Assembly (NCBI GenBank): GCA_963277665.1
Contig: OY728121.1
Location: 959,176,097-959,240,096, forward strand
DNA length: 64,000 bases
From: Viscum album
Lineage: Eukaryota > Streptophyta > Magnoliopsida > Santalales > Viscaceae
Direction: 5' to 3'
Shown: one piece after another, positions 48,093 to 58,434 of the stretch
How positions within the stretch are numbered: the first letter of the stretch is position 1
Layout: every line of letters begins with the position of its first letter
The notes under the pieces: model-generated
The model's database searches: none
What the model saw: the letters and a program-made list of their open reading frames with translations, nothing else
What the model was told of the DNA's origin: nothing
Position numbers and translations under genes: made by a program

Positions 48093-48826
48093 GTTTATGT
48101 GTCTGAGGACATTAGGTGTTTACATATAATATTCTCTGTGGTGATATTTTAAATTAAATGATTAAATGAATATTTAAATGGCAATATAATTGGTTTAGTT
48201 AGTTACTTTTTAGTACTTCTTACTTTATTGAATTTTACTACTACACAATGTTGTTGCATGTTTTACACACAGTTGAGAACGAGCCTTTGGTGGGTGCCTA
48301 CTGGGATTTATTTCTCACACCCTATTTGGGTCATGCTTTTCGGCCCAAACAGATTACATTTCTGCAGGTGTAGATAAGGGCAAGGTCCCTTATATAGGTA
48401 CATGATTGCTGCTGGGGTATAGGAGAGCATGGGACCGAGCATTGGCTCATGATGCTGCGGGCTATTCTATTTTTCTTTTCTGTACTTGTACATCAGTTGT
48501 ATTGTATTGCAGTGTAACATGTTCTAGCTATTTTATAGAATTGTGACATTCTGCATCTTTATATATATATGACTGTTGGTTTTTCCTTTTTGTTATCAAT
48601 TATCCATTTCAGTTATATACATTTTTGCTGCTTCCGCTGTTGTTGTATGTTTTATTCTTTCCGATGTGCTACACTTTGAAAAATGATGGAATTGTTTCCC
48701 CACTAATAGACCTGGACCCTCATTGTTAGTCAGCATCCTCTGTCGTTTGGGGAAATGCGCTTGATGTCACGTGGTGAACCAGGTTTGGGGCACCCATTGA
48801 GTGGCACCTGGAACTGGGACGTTATA

Positions 48827-50340
48827 AAGTTTTATCAAAGGAAGGTTCTTTTCTTTAACTTACTATTTGGATCCTTAGTTAGGGATATGACGGACTGCTA
48901 ATTGCTAATAAGATTTGCCCGGGCGTAGCTAACCCGTGTACAGGGAAAATCCAATTTACCTCATGTTTCAATATTACTGATTTTTCAATTTACAGTTGAT
49001 TTGATTTCACTATTGGGTGGCACACTTGTGATTTTACTGTTATATTTTATCTATGTGTTCTATAGAGTTGCAACACGATGAGATGATAGTATGCCATCTC
49101 ATGCATCATATAGGCACATTCTATAAATCACATGCCATGTATAGTTTCCATGCCATGTAGGTGCATTAGAAATTGCATGTTGTTGTGATAGTTGTTGTGC
49201 TAGTAAATCTTGTTGTTGTGATAGCTGCTTGATAAATCCCTGCTATATGGTAGCGTGTATCTATATAAGTTGTTGATAGAATGGATGCCAAACTTTGTTT
49301 TTTGGGGATTATGGGCCCCCATTAACCGGAATTCGGTGGATCATTGACTGTTTATTTTGTTATAACACAGATAAGATTTCAAACATTGATTCGTGGGGAG
49401 TATGTGACCTCACAGATTAGAATTTGACACATAGGTGTAATTTTTTAGTGTTTTCTCGGTTTGGGGATGTTTCTGAGGAATACTGTTCAAAAACCCAATA
49501 TACACGCCCTGTAGTACTTTAAACATGCCGTGTATGTTCTTCTATTCGGGAAGAAAAATAAAATTTGGTGAGTACACGCAGTGTAGTCTCTTCCTGTGTC
49601 ACAAACCGTGGTGGCGACGACACAGTGAAGGGAAGAGCTTAGGGAGAACATGATGTGTAGCTTCTGTAAACGCTGTGTAGTCGCTTACCGTGTCACAAAC
49701 CGTGTGGGCGGCGACAAGGGATATAGAAAGACTTGGGTAAAGCACGTCGTGTACCTAATGTACACGCCATGTAGTGTTGACCTGGAGTCTGGCTGTGTAA
49801 CTAAAAACACGGGTCAGTGAACTCTTTCCTTGAACACACCATGTCAGTGATGGACACGTCGTGTAGTGTGATCCGTGTGCCCGACCGTGTAACTAACAAA
49901 CACAGGTCAGCGAAGCTCGTCTAGTACATGCCGTGTACCTGTGGGACACGCCGTGTAGTCTTTTCCGAGTACTGACCATGTGGACTTAGCTGTGTGGCTC
50001 GGAAATGGGGTGATGTACACGCAATGTGTGGGTGTAACATGTCGTGTAGTGTCAAGCCGAGTAGTCGTCCGTGTCACAAACGACAAGAGCAGTTGGAAAA
50101 TAACACCATACATAACGTGTATATATTATACATGTCGTGTAGTTTTGTTTAATGGAAGCCATGTCGAAGGACCGGGGCAGGGGAAGGGAAGTCAAGTACA
50201 CTCCATATAGATATTGTACACGCAGTGTAGTCTTTTTTTGAAAATTATGAAATTATTTCTTCTTCTTATTCACATTGTGGTTCCTTCATTTTCAGTCTTG
50301 TTAATCTTGAATCTAAGGAGTGTTTTGACCTTGTATCGTC
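48827..50340 (+). other. Element E, leader with primer binding site and palindromic words
   Basis: Just after the LTR, TTTATCAAAGG (about 48831) is a decayed TGGTATCAGAG primer binding site. 48850-49490 has no recognisable feature. 49499-50240 holds about 18 more palindromic words, described separately. The leader ends at the proposed gag start. Open frames such as 49907-50113 (minus) are made by these words and are not genes. Confidence 0.7.
49499..50240 (+). repeat. Palindromic word array, E leader
   Basis: Among the clearest: TACACGCCCTGTAG (49501), ACATGCCGTGTA (49524), TACACGCAGTGTAG (49573), CACGTCGTGTA (49743), TACACGCCATGTAG (49760), ACACGTCGTGTAG (49854), TACATGCCGTGTA (49925), ACACGCCGTGTAG (49945), TACACGCAATGTG (50015), ACATGTCGTGTAG (50037), TACATGTCGTGTAG (50129) and TACACGCAGTGTAG (50217). 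They often come in pairs about 20 bp apart, the second followed by TAGT or TAGTC. Between pairs, phrases such as GTCACAAACCGTG recur. Confidence 0.88.
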
Positions 50341-51330
50341 ATCCCACCTAGACGACCGTGCATTGTTTGCCAGGAGAGCGGCAATGAATATACTCCAAAG
50401 ATGGTGGGCCATGGGCTACTAGTTGATCCTCCAGTAGGTCCAGATACAGTGCCAACTGTTATATCGGACACAGGCATGGAGTCGCAGTTTAGTGAAGTCT
50501 TTATGCGGTTCATGCGGACCTTTCAGGGAGCACCGTAGGCTTCTTCAACTATGGCTGAGCTGACACGTATCTTCTAGCAGCAGCATCCACCTACATTTTT
50601 AGGGGATGGCGGATCACAGGCTGCGGAGTTTTGTCTAGGGTCGATGCAGACTATTTTCGAGCATCTTGAGACGCCTCCAGGGAGGAGGGTCAAACTCACG
50701 ACTTATATGCTGCGTGATTCCGCCAAGAGGTGGTGGGATGTTACCACCCAGTCAGAGAATCACAGAGACATGGTGTGGTATGATTTTTAGGCAGTCTTCA
50801 ATGAATTCGTTTTCTCGGAGACGCTAAAGGAAGATAGAGCTCGAGAGTTCATGAATCTGCAGCAGGGCGCTATGTCAGTGATGGACTATTCTACTCGTTT
50901 CACCTATCTTCAGTGTTTTTCACCCGTACTGGTGGTTGATGAGATGTTGAGGGCCATGCGCTTTGAGGATGGTCTCTGTTTTGACATCTGAGTGATGGTC
51001 AATGTTTTCAGGTATCCACATGTATATACTATTTTGTACCAGGAACTCATTACAGAGAGGAACATGTGGGAATCTAGTTGTGTGGGCCAGGGCCATTTAG
51101 CACCAGTTACTGGTACTATTTCTACTGGCAAGAGGAAGAGACAGATGGACTTCTCTTAGGGTGGCAGTACCAGTCAGAAGAATGCATTAGGTGGCCAAGT
51201 CATGTGCTACCAGTGTGGTAGAGAGGGGCACAAGAGGCCACAGTTTCCCCGAGACCCAGTGGAGTGCCGAGCTTGTGGCAAGGTGGGTCATCTGCAGCGC
51301 TTTTGAAGGGCATTTCCACCGATGGCTAGT
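50341..51330 (+). pseudogene. Element E, gag pseudogene
   Basis: The start is proposed at 50341, where ATC CCA CCT AGA CGA stands where related elements begin with Met-Pro-Pro-Arg-Arg. A capsid domain follows: HPPTFLGDGGSQAAEF near 50583, IFEHLETPPGRRVKL near 50656, YMLRDSAKRWWD near 50705, EFMNLQQGAMSVMDYSTRF near 50847. Two zinc knuckles: CYQCGREGHKRPQF at 51205-51246 (last Cys now Phe) and CRACGKVGHLQRF ending in TGA where the last Cys should be. At least four further stops, all TAG or TGA. It encoded the particle protein; it is now non-functional. Confidence 0.82.
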
Positions 51331-52060
51331 GAGAGGGGTTCTATGTAGACTCTGCGTGCGGGAGCAGGACCAGTGGCCTCTTACAAGTCAGGGAACTAGA
51401 ATATGTCAGGGTGTTCATGTAGAGATGGTGGTCGTGGCCGTGGTAGCCAGACATCAGGATCTCAGAGGCAGCATGGCGGGACAGCTCAGGGTAGCCAGGC
51501 TGTGTCGCAGGGCCGCAGCACTGGGTAGGCATATGCAGTGAAACATACCCAGTAGGAGAAGGATATTAGACTTTATACAGTCATAGGTACTATTCTAGTA
51601 GCTTCTGTATTATCTTTAGTACTTTTTTATATGGGTGATATGCATAGTTTCATATTTGTGCCCGTTGTGGAGAGACTTGGGCTCTGTGTTTCTTCTTCTT
51701 CTGATATAATGACGCTAGACACGCTGTTGGGGACTGGAACGGATGGTGTGCATCAGTGCAATGAGTTCCCTCTTGATGTAGGTGGGTGTCACTTTCTTTG
51801 GGACCTCTATTTCTTAAAGATGACCTCTTATGAAATCATTCTTGGGATGGAATGGTTGGTTCCCTTTCGATCCATTGTAGACTCCTATCGTCACATTGTG
51901 AGTTCCACATCACCAGAGGGTGGAGGGTTTCTGTACAAGGACCAATGGGATGTTCAGGTGAGTCGAGCTGGACTAGAGCATCATGGACGGGGTGGAGTCA
52001 CAACCCAAGTTGCGAGCTTATATCTGGATGATTAGGGGACTTGTCAGACGGATTTCCCTC
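51331..52060 (+). pseudogene. Element E, protease region
   Basis: After a Gly/Arg/Gln-rich linker (to about 51540), the frame at 51622-51662 reads FYMGDMHSFIF, aligning with F-D-T-G-A-T-H-S-F-I. The catalytic Asp is replaced by Tyr (TAT 51628-51630). EIILGMEWL near 51834 corresponds to D-V-I-L-G-M-D-W-L. 51631-52035 is open, so the domain is well kept apart from its active site. It is part of the same gag-pol frame as gag. Confidence 0.8.
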
Positions 52061-52960
52061 CAGTTGTTTATCGTTTCAGGGATGTTTTCCCAGATGACTT
52101 TTCAGGTCTACCTCAGGAGCGATAGGTGGATTTCTCTATCAATATTGTTCAAGGAGCAGCACCAGTGTCTATTCCTCCTTATAGGATGGCTACACATGAG
52201 TTTCAGGAGCTCATGATGCAGTTAGAGGTGTTACAGGCAAAGGGTTTTATCAGACCCAGTACTTCTCTATGGGGTTCGCCGGTCCTTTTTGCGAAGAAGG
52301 AAGACGGTACCCTAGACTATGTGTGGATTATCGGAAGCTGAACCAGTTGATGTTTAAGAACTGATATCCCTTTTCGAGGATTGTTGATATTTTTGATCAA
52401 CTTCATGGAGCACAAGTGTTCTCAAAGATTAACTTGAGGTCAGGATATCATCAGCTGCGTGTGAGGCCCTCAGATATACTGCTTACAACTTTTCAGAGCA
52501 GATATGGTCTGTACAAGTACTTGGTTATGCCGTTCGGACTCACGAACGCAACAGAATTTTTTATGGCTCTGATGAATCATGTGTTCCATCCGTATCTTGA
52601 TTATTTTGTGGAAGTATTTGTGGATGACATTGTGGTGTACTCTCACACTCGACATGACCATTCCACCCATCTTGAGACTGTCTTGAGTACACTGAGAGAG
52701 AATCGGCTGTATGTTATGCTCTCAAAGAGCCAATTTTGGATGGACCAGATTCACTTCTTGGGTCACATTATCTCAGATGCAGGAGTTTCAGTATACCCAG
52801 AGAAGGTGAGAGCAGTAGTTTCATGGGAGGAGCCTAAGAATGTGTTTGAGATACTTAGTTTCTTAGGGCTGGCTGGTTACTACAGATTCTTTATACAGGA
52901 CTTCTCCAGCTTAGCAGCGCCATTTACGGGTCTGACTAAGAAGGGTGTGAAGTTCTTTTG
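52061..52960 (+). pseudogene. Element E, reverse transcriptase
   Basis: DVFPDDFSGLPQER near 52081 opens the domain, then a [26 protein letters not shown] is kept. A one-base loss near 52312 shifts the frame before V-D-Y-R-K-L-N. 52416-53111 is a 231-codon open stretch with FSKINLRSGYHQLRV, YLVMPFGLTNAT, the catalytic VDD at 52620-52628 and FLGHIISDAGV. This central part looks intact at the active site, but the domain as a whole has stops (for example TGA after MFKN near 52361) and the frameshift. Confidence 0.9.
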
Positions 52961-53400
52961 GTTGGATTCTTGCGATACATCATATCAATACATGAAAGGA
53001 AGGTTGACATCAGCACCGATCCTTATACTCCCTGAGAAGGGGATGATCTATATAGTTTACTGTGATGCATCAGGTATAGGGCTAGGAGCAGTGTTGATGC
53101 AGGGTGATTGAGTTGTTTCATAGAGGTCTCGACAGTTGAGACCACATGAGAGGAATTACCTGACGCATGATCTCGAGTTGGCTGTATGTGTGCATGCGTT
53201 GAAATGTTGGAGGCATTATATATTTGGAGATAATTTTGTGCTTTTCACCAACCACAAAAGACTCAAGTATATTTTTACTCAGCGTGAACTGAATTTGAGA
53301 CAGAGGAGGCGGGTTGAATACCTACAGTCCTTTGATTTTGAGCTTGCCTATACACTTGGGAAAGGAAATGTAGTAGCTGATGCACTGTGAAGGATGAATC
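52961..53400 (+). pseudogene. Element E, RNase H
   Basis: YCDASGIGLGAVLMQGD near 53059 contains the first catalytic Asp. Then TGA and TAG interrupt where Arg and Gln codons are expected. RPHERNYLTHDLELA near 53138 and LFTNHKRLKYIF near 53240 (Asp changed to Asn in the T-D-H-K motif) follow. The domain ends at NVVADAL and a TGA near 53388. Confidence 0.85.
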
Positions 53401-54600
53401 AGATAAAGGCAGTGCAGGAGGCCAGTGGTGAGTGGAAGCTTATGTCTTTGTTCTCTAAGATTCATTTGGAGGTGCATGACAGTCAGGGGAAAACATATAT
53501 TTCATCTTTAGCTGTGACTTATACCCTCCTGGATAGAGTGAGGATGAGACTGCTATCTGATCCAAAAGGCCTAGTTCTACGGGAGTCGGTGGCATGTGAG
53601 GACCCTCCTCCTGGTTGGACAATAGGCGGTGATGAGGTTATGTGTTTCCATGGATGAGTATGGGTTCCAGGGGATATACGCGAGGAGATAATGAAGAAGT
53701 TTCATGCTTCATCCTGGGAAGTTCATACCGGGGTTTCCAAGATGTACCATGACTTGAGACGTCAGTACTGATGGCCAGGTATGAAGAGAGATGTAGATGG
53801 TTTTGTTACGAAGTGTTCCACCCATCAGTAGGTGAAGGCGGAGCACTAGAGGCCAGACAGACTGTTATAGTAGTTACCCATCCCAGAGTGGAAATTGGAT
53901 GATGTTGAGATGGATTTCATGATGGTGTTGCTGAGGTCACCTAGAAGCAATTTTGCCATGTGGGTTGTTGTGGACAGACTCACAATGGTATAGGACGCTT
54001 TGCCGATCAAGGAGACCTTCAGGGTTGACGAGCTCAGAAGGCTGTATATCCGAGAGACCGTACATCTTCATGGGGCCCCCCATTATATCATTTCAGATAG
54101 GGACACCCATTTTACGTCTCATTTCTGGAAGAGTTTTCAGAGGGCACTAGGTACACAGGTGGTTCTAAGCACAACATACCACCCTCAGACCGATGGCCAA
54201 TCAGAGCGTACGATTCTTGTGCTAGAGGAAAAGCTCCGTGCATTCATCCTAGACTTTGGTGGCTCTTGGGAGAAGCATATAACCTTAGTAGAGTTTGCCT
54301 ATAGCAATATTTTTTAGGAAACGATCGAGATGGAACCTTATGAGGATTTATATGGTAGCCCATACCGATCACCTTTGTGCTGGATAGAGGTAGGTGAGGT
54401 AGCTTTTCTGGGACCACATCTCATGAAGGAGACTTCTGAGTAGGTCCAGTTGATATGGAAGCAAATGGCTAAGGCACAGTCTCGTCAGAAATCTTATAAT
54501 GATCGCCACAAACGACCTTTGGAGTTCATGGTCGGGGAACATGTTTTCTTGCGTGTTTAGCTAAGGCTAGGAAAGAGGTGGATTAGGAGACAGGGTAAAC
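53401..54600 (+). pseudogene. Element E, integrase
   Basis: Zinc-binding part: FHASSWEVHTGVSKMYHDL near 53700, then KCSTHQ near 53811, where the second Cys of C-x2-C is His. Core: EMDFMM near 53908 (first Asp), ISDRDTHFTSHFW near 54088 (second Asp), TTYHPQTDGQSERT near 54175 (Glu), so the D-D-E residues are all visible. EPYEDLYGSPYRSPLCW near 54333 follows. Stops in the Gln-rich stretch (53765, 53830, 53850, 53870) and elsewhere. 54000-54317 is the longest open piece. It would have inserted element DNA into chromatin. Confidence 0.88.
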
Positions 54601-54997
54601 ATTCACCGAGGTATGTGGGGCCATTCGAGATTCTGGAGAGAGTAGGGCAGTTGCCTATCGTTTTTAGTTACCGCAGCGGTACTGAGCCATGCATGACATC
54701 TTCCATGTATCTTAGTTGTGCCGCTATCATTCAGACCCAGATCACATATTTCAGCCCTAAGAGGTTGAGCTTGAGTTAAATGTGTCCTTTGAGAAGTATC
54801 CAATTCGTATCGTTGATAGGAGCATGAAGGTTATATGAGGCCGGTCAGTTCCTCTCGTACGGGTACTATGGCAGCATGGTCGAGTGCTGGATGAATCCTG
54901 GGAGCGGGAGACCGACGTACATGATCAGTGGCCGGAGTTGTTCATGGCTTTATCTTCGCCACCCTTGTATGGGCAATTCGAAGAAGAATTGCTTTAA
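54601..54997 (+). pseudogene. Element E, integrase C-terminal chromo-related tail
   Basis: RYVGPFEILERVG near 54610 is the conserved segment before the tail. After a frameshift, the frame reads AMHDIFHVS, then YPIRIVDRSMKVI, SVPLVRVLWQHGRV and ESWERETDVHDQWPELF, ending LFMALS...EELL-TAA at 54995-54997. This order (IxDR, VPLVKVLW, E-x-x-W-E-x-E) is the chromo-related domain of Tekay-type chromoviruses, thought to guide integration to heterochromatin. Confidence 0.75.
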
Positions 54998-55008
54998 GTG
55001 GGGACGTT
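54998..55008 (+). other. Purine-rich tract before E 3' LTR
   Basis: GTGGGGACG between the pol stop and the LTR start; a short or mutated polypurine tract. Confidence 0.55.
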
Positions 55009-55111
55009 TTTAAGAACCCGGTTCTTATTTTTAGGTATGTGTTTCTTCTTTTTTATTTTACTTAAGTGTTTTTGATAAAATATGGAAAATGGGGGAAAAT
55101 ACAAAATTTTT

Positions 55112-55436
55112 GAAGTACATGCCATGTACTTTTACAAATGCCCTGTACAATTGGAAGTGTGGAATGAGTACATAGGGCGTGTGGCCATGTCGGTGATGAT
55201 GGGCATAGGAACCGACTACACGCCATGTAGTCGTCCTTTACATGCTGTGTAATCAGTCAGCAGGCAAATAGTAAGGCGGTGGCCAGCTATGCTGTAGCAC
55301 ACACCGCGTACTCATGAAGACACGTTGTGTAGTCATGTCAACAGGTGAATAGTTCCGTGCTGGCGGGAAGCCGCCAGAGGAACAATATAAAAATGGAAAG
55401 TACACGCCATGTACTTGATAGTACACGCCGTGTAGG
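55112..55436 (+). repeat. Palindromic word cluster, E 3' LTR
   Basis: Variants at about 55115, 55135, 55217, 55238, 55301, 55320, 55401 and 55421, one for one with those of the 5' LTR. Confidence 0.87.
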
Positions 55437-56035
55437 TTTTTTTGGCTTAAAATAGGCAGTAGCCTCCTCATTTGGCAGAGGAGGAATTTGAGTCATTTTG
55501 GAGCTAAAGGAGGAGGATGGAGCATCGGTGATCCGCCGGGCGCACATCGGGAATCCATTTCCGCCTCAGATGATCTCGTTGGAACCGCGCGGGTGAGTTC
55601 TCCCTTCTCTGGAACTGGTTGTTACCAATTATTCCTTGTATGTAGGTTATTTATGTTGGAACATTTGGTATTTTACATCAGATCTACCTCATTCTAGGAT
55701 GATCTGGGGTGTATAAGGTAGGTGGCTTGGTGTTTATTTCCAACTGTCATGCGTTTTTGTGTGTTTTTGAGCTATGAACCCATTTTGGGGTGTCGTGTGG
55801 CTGAGGTTGTGGCTATTTTAACTACATAGATCTATATAGGTAATTAAATATAATTGTAAAATTGTTGTGTGGGATCAGTGCTTGGATCCAGGACCACCCC
55901 GGGGGTGCGTTCCTATGTTTAGCCATTTGGCCTGGATACCCGAGGGTATGCCTTTAATGTAATGATTGTAGAATTACCTTGAGAGGAATTGCTTGTGAAT
56001 GTTTATTTACATGTTGGGCATGTCCTGGTTACTTG

Positions 56036-56240
56036 CGCTTGAGGGTAGTGATTTTCTTAGCCTGTGGACATTATTCTTCTTAGCCCGAGGGTAGTTGTTA
56101 TCTTAGCATGTGGGAAACTTCTCTCGTGCTTGTGGGCAATTGATTTTGTGCCTGTGGGCGACACTACTTATGCCTGTGGGAAATATCTGAATTCCTGTGG
56201 GCATATTCTTGTCTATGGGCATATTCATGTTTTGGAAACA
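56036..56240 (+). repeat. GCCTGTGGG minisatellite, E 3' LTR
   Basis: Clearer than in the 5' LTR: GCCTGTGGACATT, GCATGTGGGAAAC, GCTTGTGGGCAAT, GCCTGTGGGCGAC, GCCTGTGGGAAAT, TCCTGTGGGCATA, TCTATGGGCATA, roughly every 20-25 bp. Confidence 0.8.
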
Positions 56241-56993
56241 CTTTACTTGAGGGTAGGAGTTTACGTGTCTGAGGAAATTAGCTGTTTACATAGAATATTC
56301 ACTATGGTGATATTTTAAATTAAACGATTAAATGAATATTAAAATGGAAATATAATTGGTTAAGTTAGTTACATTTTAGTACTGCTTACTTTATTGCATT
56401 TTACTACTACACACTATTGTTTCATGTTTTACACATAGTTGAGCACGAGCATTTGGTGGGTGCCTACTGGGATTTATTTCACACACCCTGTTTGGGTCGT
56501 TCTTTTCATCCCAAACTAATAACGTTTTGGCAGGTGTAGATAAGGGAAAGGGAACTTATACAGGTACTTGATTGCTGCTGGGGTATAGGAGAGCATGGGA
56601 CCGAGCATTGGGTCATGATGTTGCAGTCTGTTCTATTTTTCTTTTCCGTACTTGTACTTCAGATGTATTGTATTGCAGTGTAACACGTTCTGGCTGTTTT
56701 ATAAAATAGTGACATGCTGCATCTTTATATATATATGACTTCTGGTTTTCCGTTTTTTGTTATCAGTTATCCATTTCAGTTATATACACTTTTTCTGCTT
56801 CCACTGTTATTGTATGTTTTATTCTTTCCTCTGCGTTGCACTTTGACAAATGAGGGCATAGTTTCCCCACTATCAGACCTGGTCCCTCACTGCTAGTCAG
56901 CAGCCTCTGGCGTTTGGGGAAATGCGCTTGGGGTCACGTGGCGAACCGGGTTCGGGGCACCCGTTGAGTGGTACCTAGAACTGGAACATTACA

Positions 56994-56998
56994 TAATC
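56994..56998 (+). repeat. Target-site duplication of E, right (TAATC)
   Basis: Identical to 46827-46831. Confidence 0.92.
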
Positions 56999-58434
56999 CT
57001 TTCATCGTGCCTATTTGGACCTCTGAGGAATTGATTCCAGGTTTAAGGACACCCATAAACTGTGCCCCCTCATGAAAATTGTTAAAGTGGTATAAAATGG
57101 GACATAGAGGGATTGAATGTTTTAACTAGTTATACTTTTTGTTTGAACAAGTTAGCATTGTGTATTCCTTGTTTGGATTGATTTGAAATTAATGTTCTTT
57201 TCACAAGGATAGATAAATAAAAGGTAAAATGCTAAAAATGGGATTGAAAATGTTTTCAATTAGTTTTATGGAACACTTATTTATGGTTTCATATGAATAA
57301 TTAGTTAAATTATTTATTTATTAATATTTATAAATGATGTTGAATGTGTTTGACCATGTGAATAAGGGTGAATGGGATGAGGTGCACCCTTGATATCGTT
57401 ATGTGTTAAAAAGTCCCAATGTGCTTGACATTGAGAAACATCAATTAATGAAATGGTTAGAGGTTATGGAAATGACTGTTCCTACCCATGGGTAGTTATT
57501 ATGGTTATTTTACTCCATATCCTCAATTTAGTATGGTTGTACATGATTCTTGGAAACATTGGCTTGATATTATTGACATGGAAGTTCCTATTCTTGGATT
57601 ATGTTCTAGCATGGACAGTCATGCACAAATTCAAAAATGTATTGTATAGTAAAAGGGTTGGTCCACCATTGTATGTTGAATTGAAATTATAAATGAATAC
57701 CACTTTCTATTTTGAAGGTGAAATGTTGATCCGTTTTAATTGTTACCATAAACATTCATCATTGATGATGAAGGCTTAGTGGGTTTTTGTGTTACAGTAA
57801 AAGAGGACACATAAGGTTAATAGTTAAATGTTTAATTCAAATCAGAGTTTACAGTTGTTTCATTTTTCAGTATTTTCATTACCTTCTACATATATTGTGA
57901 TTATTATAAACCAGATTTTGATTTATGCACTATGGGTGGTGATCTATTGAGGTGTACTCACACACTTCTTAGTCCATCATTGCTACCCGAGCATATTTCA
58001 GTGTTACGGGTCCAGATAAGGGAAAGGTGCCTATGATAGATATAAAATTAGTATATGAGATATATCATATATGATGGTACATGACTGATGAAGAGACTCA
58101 ATTTGGGGATATTTAGTGTGACTTCTATTTTGTGATTCCTGGGCACAGGACACTAGTATAACATTCCATGTTTACTGTATTGGTTGTTGGAATTTACCTA
58201 TTTGAGGGAATTGATTTTATGACACATGGTTTTTTATTATTATTTACATAGTTATTGATTATATAAATTTATATTATTTTAATACTATGGTGAATAGTTA
58301 ATAGTCTCAAAACATACCTTATAAGATGCTCACTACTTTTCAGAAGCCTCTAGCATATGGGGTGGTGCACCCGAGGACACGTAATGAACCGGCTTGAGGG
58401 ACCACTTTTGTGCCACCTAGGCCGTAATATTACA
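56994..58434 (+). repeat. Element H, 3' LTR, right part
   Basis: Begins with the second TAATC copy and ends GTAATATTACA. 57770-58434 aligns with the H 5' LTR remnant 8521-9176. Near 57955-58030 it has GTACTCACACACTTC and GGTCCAGATAAGGG, the LTR signature also seen in E. Near 58375 it has ACACGTAATGAACCGGC, matching E's TCACGTGGTGAACC. H and E are thus related families. Open frames here (57453-57692) show no gene features. Confidence 0.75.

Larger units (their letters stand above)
46832..48826 (+). repeat. Element E, 5' LTR (1,995 bp)
   Basis: Starts TGTAAGAACC; ends GACGTTATA, with CA changed to TA. Eight near-palindromic TACACGCCGTGTA-type words lie between 46938 and 47260. TTAAAATAGGCAGTAGCC at 47271 is a possible core promoter. 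A 20-25-bp GCCTGTGGGCA minisatellite occupies 47888-48092. TCTGCAGGTGTAGATAAGG near 48362 is acceptor-like. The minus-strand frame 47069-47452 is a by-product of the palindromic words. Confidence 0.94.
46832..56993 (+). mobile_element. Element E: chromovirus-like Ty3/Gypsy retrotransposon, full length
   Basis: Two directly repeated LTRs (46832-48826 and 55009-56993), TAATC target duplications, a decayed tRNA-iMet PBS, a gag-pol region in the order Gag, protease, RT, RNase H, integrase, and a purine-rich tract before the 3' LTR. The C-terminal tail after integrase has the chromo-related pattern seen in the Tekay/Del lineage; the lineage call is from motif memory only. Inserted in the 3' LTR of H. 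By eye the LTRs differ at somewhat over one base in ten where sampled, so the insertion is old. All reading frames are broken. Confidence 0.95.
55009..56993 (+). repeat. Element E, 3' LTR (1,985 bp)
   Basis: Starts TTTAAGAACC (TG changed to TT), ends CATTACA, then TAATC. It carries the same blocks as the 5' LTR, including palindromic words at 55112-55436 and the GCCTGTGGG minisatellite at 56036-56240. The near-perfect copies TACACGCCATGTA (55401) and TACACGCCGTGTAG (55421) suggest what the original word was. Confidence 0.94.

Noticed and set aside
49499..50240. CRISPR-like array of short palindromic repeats
   Set aside because: Words are degenerate, irregularly spaced, inside a plant retrotransposon leader, with no unique equal-length spacers or cas genes.
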